A stretch of 57,677 bases of DNA. It comes from Bacteroidales bacterium Bact_09. Lineage in GTDB: Bacteria > Bacteroidota > Bacteroidia > Bacteroidales > UBA932. The DNA lies in NCBI GenBank assembly GCA_001603455.1, contig LUZA01000033.1:1-57677 (forward strand), written 5' to 3'. Both the position numbers and the translations under genes were made by a program. This document shows positions 16,825-24,756 of this stretch, in pieces (within the stretch, counting starts at the first letter, position 1; each line of letters starts with the position of its first letter). The notes under the pieces were generated by a model. That model worked only from the letters and a program-made list of their open reading frames with translations. It was not told where the DNA came from and ran no database searches.

Positions 16825-18543
16825 ATGAATACAGTATTGCAAATTCTCAACCTGGCAGGCTCTCTCGGTTTGTTTCTATACGGGATGACGCTTATGAGTG
16901 AATCTTTGCAGAAAGTTGCGGGCGAGGGTCTTCGCAGCTTTCTGGCCTCTATGACGTCAAATTCCTTTAAAAGTGTGCTCTCCGGGCTTTTTATTACTGC
17001 GGTCATTCAGTCTTCCAGCGCAACAACGGTAATGATCGTGAGTTTTGTGAATGCCGGTCTGCTTACACTGGCACAGGCCATAGGTATGATTATGGGCGCC
17101 AACATAGGGACCACCATTACTGCCTGGATCATATCGCTGCTGGGCTTCAAAGCCGATATTTCTATTCTCTCTATTCCGCTGATTGCCGTAGGGTTTATAC
17201 TAACCATGTCCAAACGGCAGAAGAGGAAAAATACCGGCGAGATGATCATCGGGTTTGCCCTGCTGTTCCTGGGACTGACCTTCCTTAAGGAATCCGTGCC
17301 CGATCTAAAATCAAATCCGGAAACACTTGCTTTCCTGCAGTCCTTTACAGACTGGGGCTTTTGGTCTGTTTTGATATTTTTAGGAATAGGAACGCTTATG
17401 ACCATCATTCTCCAGTCCTCTAGCGCCACCATGGCCCTGACCCTTGTTATGGTCAATTATGGTTGGATTCCGTTTGAAATAGCGGCAGCCCTGGTATTGG
17501 GTGAAAATATAGGGACCACCATTACGGCCAATCTGGCGGCGGCGGTCGGTAATGTATCGGCAAAAAGAGCGGCCCTGGCCCACACATTTTTCAACATCAT
17601 AGGTGTCATATGGGCATTGGTGCTTTTCCGGCCCTTTCTCAGGCTCATTGGTGGCATAGTGACCGGATTGGGTGCTGCAGATCCTTTCATTCCTATTGCA
17701 GAAGCCATTGATCACCAGGCTGCATCTACATCGATGTTGTATTCAGTATCCCTGCTGCACACCCTGTTCAATGTGACCAATACCTTACTGTTGGTGGGCT
17801 TTACTCCCTTACTGGTTAAGATTGTTACCTTTGTGATCAAAAGCCCGAAGGAAGAGGAAAAGTACCGGCTCAAATTCATACAAGCAGGTATGCTCAGTAC
17901 TGCGGAATTATCCCTGGACCAGGCGAAACAGGAAGTCATACACTTTGGGGATATAGTGACCAGACAGTACGGATTCATTAAGGAAGCACTTTCCCGGACG
18001 CATGGAGAAGAGTTTGACACCCTGTTCAAGAAAATTTCCTATTATGAAGAGGTGACTGACAGAATAGAGTTTGAAATAGCCGAGTATTTAAACCAGATAG
18101 GGGAAGAAGAGATAAGTTCTGAATCCGGTAACAGGATACAGGCCATGTACAAAATTATAGGGGAAATGGAAAGCATGGGCGATTCCGGCTATAATCTGGC
18201 ACGGATACTCCAACGAAAGCGACTTAACAAAATAGTCTTTGATGAAGAAATGATACGAAATATTCAAGGTATGTTCGAACTGCTGGACAAAGCTTTTGAT
18301 ATTATGATTTCCAACCTGAAAGCCGGCTATACAAAACTGACTAATATCGAGAGTGCTTATGATGCCGAAAAGGACATCAATAAATACCGGGATATGCTCA
18401 GGGAGGGTAATTTACTGAATTTGGGAAAAAATGCATACGATTACCTTACCGGAGTATATTTCATGGACATCATTGCAGAATGTGAGCGCGTTGGGGATTA
18501 TATCATCAACGTTTCTGAATCCATAATGGAAATTAAATCGTGA
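16825..18543 (+). CDS. Na+/Pi cotransporter family protein with PhoU-like tail
   Basis: The start at 16825 (MNTVLQILNLAGSLGLFLYGM) is chosen because a -7-like element near 16798-16805 lies downstream of the alternative start at 16759. The 572-residue membrane protein carries the two inverted NptA/SLC34 repeats: TAVIQSSSATTVMIVSFVNAG near residues 60-80 and TIILQSSSATMALTLVMVNYG near 195-215, each with the QSSSAT sodium/phosphate-binding motif, and GxNIGTT repeats after each. From about 360 on, the protein is helical and PhoU-like. It probably imports phosphate with sodium; the tail may regulate transport. Confidence 0.92.
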   Translation: MNTVLQILNLAGSLGLFLYGMTLMSESLQKVAGEGLRSFLASMTSNSFKSVLSGLFITAVIQSSSATTVMIVSFVNAGLLTLAQAIGMIMGANIGTTITAWIISLLGFKADISILSIPLIAVGFILTMSKRQKRKNTGEMIIGFALLFLGLTFLKESVPDLKSNPETLAFLQSFTDWGFWSVLIFLGIGTLMTIILQSSSATMALTLVMVNYGWIPFEIAAALVLGENIGTTITANLAAAVGNVSAKRAALAHTFFNIIGVIWALVLFRPFLRLIGGIVTGLGAADPFIPIAEAIDHQAASTSMLYSVSLLHTLFNVTNTLLLVGFTPLLVKIVTFVIKSPKEEEKYRLKFIQAGMLSTAELSLDQAKQEVIHFGDIVTRQYGFIKEALSRTHGEEFDTLFKKISYYEEVTDRIEFEIAEYLNQIGEEEISSESGNRIQAMYKIIGEMESMGDSGYNLARILQRKRLNKIVFDEEMIRNIQGMFELLDKAFDIMISNLKAGYTKLTNIESAYDAEKDINKYRDMLREGNLLNLGKNAYDYLTGVYFMDIIAECERVGDYIINVSESIMEIKS

Positions 18544-18547
18544 TAAC

Positions 18548-19816
18548 ATGTTAACAATAAGACTTTTACGGGAGAGACCGGGTTTTGTAGCGGAACGGCT
18601 CGCCATCAGGAATATGGATGCAGGACCTGTCATTGAACGCATTCTGGATATGGATACGCGTAGAAGGGCAGCTCAGACAGAGGCCGATGCCTTAACTGCA
18701 GAACAGAAGAAAATGGCATCCAGCGTCGGGGCCTTGCTCAAGAAGGGGAAAAAAACAGAAGCCGAAGAGATCAAAAACAATGCAACTGAATATAAGAAAA
18801 AGGTTAAAACACTGATCCACGAACAGGAATTACTGGAAAAGGAGCTGAACGATCTGCTGGTCACGCTTCCCAATATCCCATACAGACTGGTAGCCAAAGG
18901 AGAGGGAGCCCAGGACAATGTCCTGGTACGGGAGGGGGGAAACGTTCCTGAACTTTCTTCCAATGCACTTCCGCATTGGGAATTGGCCAAAAAATTCGAC
19001 CTGATAGATTTTGACCTGGGAGTTAAGCTGACCGGTGCCGGTTTTCCTGTATACAAGGGAAAGGGAGCGCGTTTACAGATGGGATTGATCCAGTTTTTTC
19101 TGGACCAGAACACACGAGCCGGTTACAAAGAGATCATGCCCCCCATCATGGTGAATGAAGATTCCGGATACGGTACAGGGCAATTACCCGATAAGGGACA
19201 GCAGATGTATCATGTGGGACTGGATAATTATTACCTGATCCCAACGGCTGAGGTCCCGCTTACGAACATGTACCGCAATACGATACTGGAAGCGGGCGAA
19301 CTTCCCATAAAGCTTACCGCCTACACGCCATGTTTCCGCCGTGAGGCGGGTTCTTACGGAAAAGATGTCAGGGGACTGAACCGTCTGCACCAGTTTGATA
19401 AGGTTGAAATAGTCCAGCTGACACATCCGGATAATTCATACCCTGCATTAGATCAGATGGTCAAGCATGTGGAAAGGCTGGTGCAACTCCTCAAACTGCC
19501 ATACCGCATTCTGCGTTTGTGTGGAGGGGACCTGAGTTTTACCTCGGCCATGACATATGATTTTGAAGTTTACTCTGCTGCCCAGCAGCGATGGCTGGAA
19601 GTGAGTTCCGTCTCCAATTTCGAAACTTTCCAGTCCAACAGGCTGAAAGCACGGTACAGGGGAGAGGACGGGAAGGTGCATCTGGTGCACACATTGAACG
19701 GAAGTTCACTGGCTTTACCCAGGATTGTTGCTGCATTGCTGGAAAACAACCAGATGCCCAAAGGCATCGTGATGCCCGAAGCATTGCATGAGTATTTACA
19801 TTTTTCCAGAATATGA
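18548..19816 (+). CDS. serS: Serine--tRNA ligase
   Basis: This 422-residue class II synthetase charges tRNA-Ser. The N-terminal helical hairpin that grips the long tRNA arm spans about residues 30-105 and is rich in K, E and A. The catalytic core shows motif 2 (YTPCFRREAGSYGKDVRGLNRLHQFDKVE, residues 258-286) and motif 3 (LNGSSLALPRIVAALLENNQ, about 378-397). Length and motifs are normal. It begins 5 bp after the transporter gene and overlaps ruvC by 4 bp (ATGA). Confidence 0.97.
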   Translation: MLTIRLLRERPGFVAERLAIRNMDAGPVIERILDMDTRRRAAQTEADALTAEQKKMASSVGALLKKGKKTEAEEIKNNATEYKKKVKTLIHEQELLEKELNDLLVTLPNIPYRLVAKGEGAQDNVLVREGGNVPELSSNALPHWELAKKFDLIDFDLGVKLTGAGFPVYKGKGARLQMGLIQFFLDQNTRAGYKEIMPPIMVNEDSGYGTGQLPDKGQQMYHVGLDNYYLIPTAEVPLTNMYRNTILEAGELPIKLTAYTPCFRREAGSYGKDVRGLNRLHQFDKVEIVQLTHPDNSYPALDQMVKHVERLVQLLKLPYRILRLCGGDLSFTSAMTYDFEVYSAAQQRWLEVSSVSNFETFQSNRLKARYRGEDGKVHLVHTLNGSSLALPRIVAALLENNQMPKGIVMPEALHEYLHFSRI

Positions 19817-20379
19817 ACAAGATGAGACAGGAAGGGATCATTCTGGGAATAGATCCGGGAACATGTGTGATGGGATATGGTGTCATCAGGACCAGAGGCA
19901 GGGAAATAGAAACCTTGGCACTGGGAGTCGTCAGGATGAGATCGATCAGGGATCCGTACCGGAGGATGAGCCACATCCTAGAAAAGATGTATGAATTACT
20001 GGATGCGTTCCAGCCGGATATCATGGCCATTGAAGCTCCATTTTATAGCAAGAACGTTCAATCCATGCTCAAACTCGGCAGGGCCCAGGGAGTGGCCATA
20101 GCCGCTGCTTTATCCAGAAATGTTCCCGTATGCGAATATGCACCCAGAAAAATTAAAATGGCAGTTACCGGCAGGGGGGCTGCATCTAAAGAACAGGTTG
20201 CCGTCATGTTGAAAAAAACACTTCATTTTACGCAGGAACCTGAATCCTGGGATGCTACAGATGCGCTGGCGGTTGCCGTTTGTCATGCCAACCAGATGGT
20301 TTTTCCCGGCAATCAAGCTTCATCGGGATCGTGGGAAACTTTTATATCGAGAAATCCTCAGAGAATTGTGCGGAGGTAG
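19813..20379 (+). CDS. ruvC: Holliday-junction resolvase RuvC
   Basis: A 188-residue endonuclease that cuts Holliday junctions after RuvAB branch migration. Catalytic acidic residues are visible: Asp in ILGIDPGTCVMGYGV (about residue 14), Glu in MAIEAPFYSKN (about 75) and the Asp pair in WDATDALAVAVCH (about 148-151). It is coupled to serS by a 4-bp overlap. Its 3' end overlaps the convergent rluD-type gene by 38 bp. ruvA and ruvB are not in this window. Confidence 0.95.
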   Translation: MNKMRQEGIILGIDPGTCVMGYGVIRTRGREIETLALGVVRMRSIRDPYRRMSHILEKMYELLDAFQPDIMAIEAPFYSKNVQSMLKLGRAQGVAIAAALSRNVPVCEYAPRKIKMAVTGRGAASKEQVAVMLKKTLHFTQEPESWDATDALAVAVCHANQMVFPGNQASSGSWETFISRNPQRIVRR

Positions 20380-21376
20380 CATATCTGCGCCATTTTATTA
20401 ACACATCACTAAAATCCTGGGGCAAAGGGGCTTCAAAATGTACTTTACGGTCTGTTACAGGGTGGATGAATCCAAGTGTTTTTGCGTGGAGCGCCTGACG
20501 GGGAAGTATTTCCAGGCAATTATCCACAAATTGTTTGTATTTGGAGTAACACGAGCCTTTGCGGATACAGTTCCCGCCGTAGCGGACATCTCCGAAGAGA
20601 GGGTGCCCTATGTGTTCCAGGTGCACGCGAATCTGGTGTGTCCTGCCCGTTTCAAGGCGGCATTCGATAAGTGTTACGTACCCAAACCGTTCCAGAACAT
20701 GATAATGGGTCACCGCATGTTTGCCTTCCTGTCCTGGGGGACATACACGGAAGCGTAATCTGTCCGAAGGATGCCGTGCAATGTCTCCGGTTACCGTTCC
20801 CTGTTCATTCTCCATATCTCCCCACACCAACGCCAGGTACAGTCTTTCGACAGTGTGGTCAAAGAATTGGCGTGCCAGGCGGAATTGTGCCGTTTCTGAT
20901 CTGGCCACAACCAGTAATCCCGAAGTATCCTTGTCTATCCTGTGTACAAGAACTCCCATCCGGGAATCATCTGTGTTGACGGTTCCTCTTTGCCCGAAAT
21001 GCCAGGCCAGTCCGTTAAGCAGTGTTCCTGTATAATTACCATGTCCGGGATGTACGGTAAGTCCTGCTGGTTTGTTTACTACCAGTATATCCTGATCTTC
21101 ATATACAATATCAAGAGGAATATCCTGGGCGATGAGACTGAACTCCCTTTTTTCAAACGGAAGCATTATCCGTATATTGTCCAGGGGTTTTACCTTATAG
21201 TTGTTCTTTACGGATATACCGTTCACAAGGATGTAACCCGATTCGGCGGCAAGCTGAATACGGTTCCTGGATGTGGCTTCAAGTTTTGATGTGAGGAATC
21301 TGTCGATCCTTAAAGGGGATTGTCCCTTGTCAACGACTATATGGAAATGTTCAAAAAGTTCCTGTTCATCTCTCAT
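20342..21376 (-). CDS. rluD: 23S rRNA pseudouridine synthase, RluA/RluD family
   Basis: The 344-residue protein has an N-terminal S4 RNA-binding domain (RIDRFLTSKL...ILVNG, about residues 23-55) and a RluA catalytic domain. The catalytic Asp lies in LVHRIDKDTSGLLVVA (about 146). Supporting motifs are VNKPAGLTVHPG near 100 and ETGRTHQIRVHLEHIGHPLFGD near 245-265. RluD makes pseudouridines in helix 69 of 23S rRNA; the S4 domain plus this layout fit RluD best, though paralogues exist. Its ATG directly follows the TAA of the PASTA gene, with no gap, so they share a transcript. Confidence 0.9.
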   Translation of the reverse strand: MRDEQELFEHFHIVVDKGQSPLRIDRFLTSKLEATSRNRIQLAAESGYILVNGISVKNNYKVKPLDNIRIMLPFEKREFSLIAQDIPLDIVYEDQDILVVNKPAGLTVHPGHGNYTGTLLNGLAWHFGQRGTVNTDDSRMGVLVHRIDKDTSGLLVVARSETAQFRLARQFFDHTVERLYLALVWGDMENEQGTVTGDIARHPSDRLRFRVCPPGQEGKHAVTHYHVLERFGYVTLIECRLETGRTHQIRVHLEHIGHPLFGDVRYGGNCIRKGSCYSKYKQFVDNCLEILPRQALHAKTLGFIHPVTDRKVHFEAPLPQDFSDVLIKWRRYATSAQFSEDFSI

Positions 21377-22192
21377 TTACAGGGCGTCTTCGGTAACGGG
21401 GATCTCTTCTGGTATGAGCAATTGGGGATCGATCGTCAGGGTCAGGTGCACAGGTGTGCCCAATGGCCATTCGGGCCTCTGTGAATAACCGGGTGATTGT
21501 CTGAATATGCGGGCAGCCAGTGTATCTGCAGCGGTGCGCACTGTCTGGTCGTAGCGGATATTACCGACATTAAGCGAATGATCACTGAGTATATCGAGGG
21601 CGGCTTCCAGGCTCTTTCCTTTGAGTAGTGGAATATAAGCCAGCTCGCGGTCAGGTGACACTCCCAGTTCCAGATCGATGGAACTGTAAATATCTATGGA
21701 GGACCCCGGTGTTATGGGACGGCCTTTGTAAAATTGTTCCAGTACGTTATTTGTGGCGATATCGGGGACATAAATCAGACGACCCAGTTTAAGCCCGTGC
21801 GATGATAATTCTGCTTTTGCCTGTCTCAGGGAAAAACCTACAAGCGATGGCATGGATACCTGCCGGGGAAGCAATGAATTTACAGTCAGTTCCACTCTCC
21901 GGTTCTTTTTGACGTGTTGCCCAGCAGGAGGAACTTGTCTGAATATGACACCTTTGGGTAATTCTGGCATATACAGCGAGTCGGTCACTTCCAGACGAAG
22001 ATGTAAAGACTTGGCTTCTTTCTGTGCTTCTTCCACTGTGAGACCAGAGAAATCGGGAAGCAGGAACCCTTTTCCATGGCGTGTGAAAAGGTGTAAAAAA
22101 ATGCAAATGCCCAAAAATAGCACAACAAGAAACACAAAAATCCACAGCAGATTCCTGAGGATGGGCCTCCTTATGGATTTTTTACCAGACAC
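21377..22192 (-). CDS. Membrane-anchored PASTA-domain protein, GTG start
   Basis: A 271-residue protein with a short basic N terminus, one transmembrane helix (LLWIFVFLVVLFLGICIFLHLF, about residues 14-35) and an exported region of about three PASTA repeats (LPDFSGLTVEEAQKEA; MPSLVGFSLRQAKAEL; IPLLKGKSLEAALDIL). PASTA domains bind peptidoglycan fragments or act as spacers; no kinase or penicillin-binding domain is attached. The only workable start is GTG at 22190-22192, two codons after the rpmH TAG and in the same frame. The PASTA-rluD order is recalled as common in Bacteroidales. A role near cell-wall synthesis is inferred. Confidence 0.85.
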   Translation of the reverse strand: MSGKKSIRRPILRNLLWIFVFLVVLFLGICIFLHLFTRHGKGFLLPDFSGLTVEEAQKEAKSLHLRLEVTDSLYMPELPKGVIFRQVPPAGQHVKKNRRVELTVNSLLPRQVSMPSLVGFSLRQAKAELSSHGLKLGRLIYVPDIATNNVLEQFYKGRPITPGSSIDIYSSIDLELGVSPDRELAYIPLLKGKSLEAALDILSDHSLNVGNIRYDQTVRTAADTLAARIFRQSPGYSQRPEWPLGTPVHLTLTIDPQLLIPEEIPVTEDAL

Positions 22193-22195
22193 TTT

Positions 22196-22348
22196 CTAGA
22201 AACGATCTTCGTCGGATACGGTTAATTTTTTGCGTCCGCGCCTGCGGCGGGCGGCCAGAATGCGACGTCCGTTGTGAGTAGACATACGCTCACGAAACCC
22301 GTGTTTGTTACGGCGTTTACGTTGAGAGGGTTGAAATGTCCTTTTCAT
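22196..22348 (-). CDS. rpmH: 50S ribosomal protein L34
   Basis: Translating the reverse strand from ATG at 22348 gives a 50-residue, very basic protein: [20 protein letters not shown] at the start, an [20 protein letters not shown] core and LTVSDEDRF at the end. This is a clear L34, a small late-assembling large-subunit protein. It lies between rsmG (stop 15 bp upstream) and the PASTA gene. In many bacteria rpmH lies near dnaA and the origin; here it sits in the rsmG-rluD group and no dnaA is in the window. Confidence 0.96.
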   Translation of the reverse strand: MKRTFQPSQRKRRNKHGFRERMSTHNGRRILAARRRRGRKKLTVSDEDRF

Positions 22349-22363
22349 ATTTATTTTTCTGTA

Positions 22364-23050
22364 TTAACTGCTTTTGAACAGGGGAGCGCAAAGGTACGAA
22401 GTTTGTTTGATTTCACAAATTTTTTTTGTTTCAAAAAAATCATCGTTCAGTCCGGGAAACAGGCTTTTCAAATTTGTGACAACAAAACATGATAAAGGAA
22501 TGTGGCACTTGGATGCGGCTTCTTTGATCTCACCTTCAAGATCTCCGCCCTTGAGGAGCATGATCCGGCCCTGATTTCTGAATTTGTTTCTGGTCCATGG
22601 CACGAAACGTGCCATAGTTGTTACAGCCCGGGATACAATAAGGTCAAAGGATCTATCGGGCAGAGCCTCCATTCTTGAAACCACAGGGGTAACGTTACGC
22701 AGCTCAAGCGCTTTCACAACTTCTTCTACCACCTTGATTTTCTTCGCTATTGAATCACACAGAATAAAACGGACTTCAGGATGCAGGATTGCCAGGGGTA
22801 TTCCGGGGAATCCCCCTCCTGTACCTGCATCCAGGACAATCGTTCCTTCATTAAATGGATTGTCTCCTGTTGCGCATGACAGAGCCAGTGAATGGAGTAC
22901 GTGTCTCACATAAAGGTGTTCCATATCTTTTCTGCTGATTACGTTGATGCTTTTGTTCCAGCAGGTGTACAATTCCCTTAACTGTATGAAGCGAGACCTG
23001 GCACTTTGATCCAGATGGGGGAAGAATCTGAAAATGATTTCTGCCTCCAT
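22364..23050 (-). CDS. rsmG: 16S rRNA (guanine-527 N7) methyltransferase
   Basis: The start at 23050 (MEAEIIFRFFPHLDQSARSRFIQL) is preferred over one 12 codons upstream, since it lies one base after the sigma-factor stop. The 228-residue SAM-dependent enzyme shows RHVLHSLAL near residue 60, VLDAGTGGGFPGIPLAILHPEVRFILCDS near 80-105 (SAM-binding loop) and FDLIVSRAVTTM near 145. It methylates N7 of G527 in 16S rRNA; loss in other bacteria gives low-level streptomycin resistance. It is full length for the family. Confidence 0.95.
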   Translation of the reverse strand: MEAEIIFRFFPHLDQSARSRFIQLRELYTCWNKSINVISRKDMEHLYVRHVLHSLALSCATGDNPFNEGTIVLDAGTGGGFPGIPLAILHPEVRFILCDSIAKKIKVVEEVVKALELRNVTPVVSRMEALPDRSFDLIVSRAVTTMARFVPWTRNKFRNQGRIMLLKGGDLEGEIKEAASKCHIPLSCFVVTNLKSLFPGLNDDFFETKKICEIKQTSYLCAPLFKSS

Positions 23051-23051
23051 A

Positions 23052-23606
23052 TTATTCCTTGTTTTCTTCTTCAAAGATCCGGGCAAGCATGACTTTCGCC
23101 CTGTGAAGTCTTGTTTTTACCGTTCCAAGCGGGATATCCAACGTGGCTGCGATTTCCTCGTAGGCGTAATACTGCATGTATCTGAGCCTTATTACCTCTG
23201 CATACTCTGGCTTCAATCTGGATATCATGTTTTCCATAGTCTGTCTTTGCTGCTCTGCTATCAGAACATCTTCCGGATTGATATCTTCAGTTTCCTGGGC
23301 TTCTTCCAGCGATACAAAAAATTGCCTGTTCTTTCTGAAATGATCTATGCACAGGTTTTGAACAATGCTGTAAAGCCATGTGGAAAAGGCATACTTTGGA
23401 TTGTAATGCTTCAGGTTCCTGAAGGCTTTATCAAAACTCATAAGTACAAGGTCTTCAGCCTCGGGAGAGTTGACTATCAACTTGTTGATGAAAGCCTGCA
23501 CCCTGTCCTTATGCCGGACAAGAAGTCTGGTATAAGCTTCCTGCTTGTTCTCAAGAGCCAGCTCAACCAACGCACGGTCGTCCAGATTGTCCAAAGATTG
23601 CGGCAT
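23052..23606 (-). CDS. ECF-type RNA polymerase sigma factor
   Basis: The 184-residue protein has sigma region 2 (LVRHKDRVQAFINKL...AEDLVLMSFDKAFRNLKHYNPKYAFSTWLYSIVQNLCIDHFRK, residues 29-93, which melts the -10 DNA) and region 4 (LKPEYAEVIRLRYMQYYAYEEIAATLDIPLGTVKTRLHRAK, 130-170, a helix-turn-helix for the -35). This is a typical group 4 (ECF) factor. No anti-sigma gene is adjacent; its neighbours are a glycosyltransferase 4 bp upstream and rsmG 1 bp downstream. What it regulates cannot be told from here. Confidence 0.92.
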   Translation of the reverse strand: MPQSLDNLDDRALVELALENKQEAYTRLLVRHKDRVQAFINKLIVNSPEAEDLVLMSFDKAFRNLKHYNPKYAFSTWLYSIVQNLCIDHFRKNRQFFVSLEEAQETEDINPEDVLIAEQQRQTMENMISRLKPEYAEVIRLRYMQYYAYEEIAATLDIPLGTVKTRLHRAKVMLARIFEEENKE

Positions 23607-23610
23607 AATA

Positions 23611-24747
23611 TCAGTTCTTTATTCGTTTGATAAAAAGTGCGGCCAGAAAGTAGAAGTGTATCAGTACAGATGCCGGATCCCATAAAGGTGCTGCAAAAAC
23701 AAGTTCTTTTTCCCTGAAATGGATACGATACCCGGTATGGTATGCCCACAAGGTAACCCATCGGAACAGCAACATGCCTGCAATCGTTGTCAGATCTATT
23801 ATGTTCTGTGTTCCGGCAGAATGCCGAAAAGTCAGTATTAGCAGTATGTAAAACGCTGCTGTACAAGCCTTTTCAAAAGTAAGTATAAGGTAAGGCCAGC
23901 TTTTTATCAAAATCAGCGTCTGCAGGTTTCTGATACGTATCATATGGTATTCCCGCAGGGTCACCCTGCGGTTCAAGGTTACTGTGCCTTCCGGATATAT
24001 GCAGGACCTGGCTTTGCTTTCATCCAGTACATGGGATACAATTGCCTGTTCACACTGGTTGCAGGCTGTTGTCATGGTTTTAAATTCTTTTCCGGATATG
24101 AATCTTTCTTTTAAAAAGAGGGTATTGTTCCCTTCCGATGTGTATGCCAGATTAAGGTCCGCCATTGCCATATAATGGAGTTGTTGTTCCAGCATATCGT
24201 AACGGATCAGGGGATTACTCCCTTTAAAGGAGATATATCCTATAATAGCCCTGGCTGAGGTTTCCAGTGAATTTTTTACCAGCGAGACAAGCCATTTGTT
24301 TGATGCCGGGTGGCTGTCGGGTCTGAAGAAAACGATATAGGGGTTGTGGGCGGCCCGGATACCTATGCCCAGTGCCATCAGATTGTCATAACCGAACCTT
24401 CGATCAGCAGATAATGTTCTGATAATCAGGTTTTTGTGAAGGTGTTCAAGTGATGCCAACAATACTTCTGTATCATCTTCTGAATTTTTATCAACTACAA
24501 TGACCTCAAAATTATTGTATTCCTGTTCCAGCAATGCCGGCAGTAGATGCACCAGACTGTCGTATTCATTCCGTACACAAAGAATGATCGATATGCCCGG
24601 TGGTTCTCCATGGAGTTTCACGGTCTTGTTCCTTTTTGCAAAGGCGGGACGTGTATATTGTATGAAAAGAAGCAGTGTTATCACCGCAAGCGATCCCATC
24701 GTGGCGATGATAAAAAACGGTTCCTGGTATAATACAGTCAGACCCAT
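23611..24747 (-). CDS. Membrane GT2-like glycosyltransferase, DxD motif altered
   Basis: A 378-residue membrane protein. A transmembrane helix (FIIATMGSLAVITLLLFIQY) comes first, then a GT2 fold (ISIILCVRNEYDSLVHLLPALLEQEYNNFEVIVVDKNSEDDT, residues 50-93) and C-terminal membrane helices (about 295-340). GT2 enzymes usually bind metal-nucleotide sugar through a DxD; here the matching segment is FFRPDSHPASNKWL (about 145-158), in which only the second Asp is kept. A QxxRW acceptor motif is not evident. It may be a divergent or inactive transferase. It lies 9 bp after polA in the same operon. Confidence 0.75.
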   Translation of the reverse strand: MGLTVLYQEPFFIIATMGSLAVITLLLFIQYTRPAFAKRNKTVKLHGEPPGISIILCVRNEYDSLVHLLPALLEQEYNNFEVIVVDKNSEDDTEVLLASLEHLHKNLIIRTLSADRRFGYDNLMALGIGIRAAHNPYIVFFRPDSHPASNKWLVSLVKNSLETSARAIIGYISFKGSNPLIRYDMLEQQLHYMAMADLNLAYTSEGNNTLFLKERFISGKEFKTMTTACNQCEQAIVSHVLDESKARSCIYPEGTVTLNRRVTLREYHMIRIRNLQTLILIKSWPYLILTFEKACTAAFYILLILTFRHSAGTQNIIDLTTIAGMLLFRWVTLWAYHTGYRIHFREKELVFAAPLWDPASVLIHFYFLAALFIKRIKN

Positions 24748-24756
24748 AATTATGGT

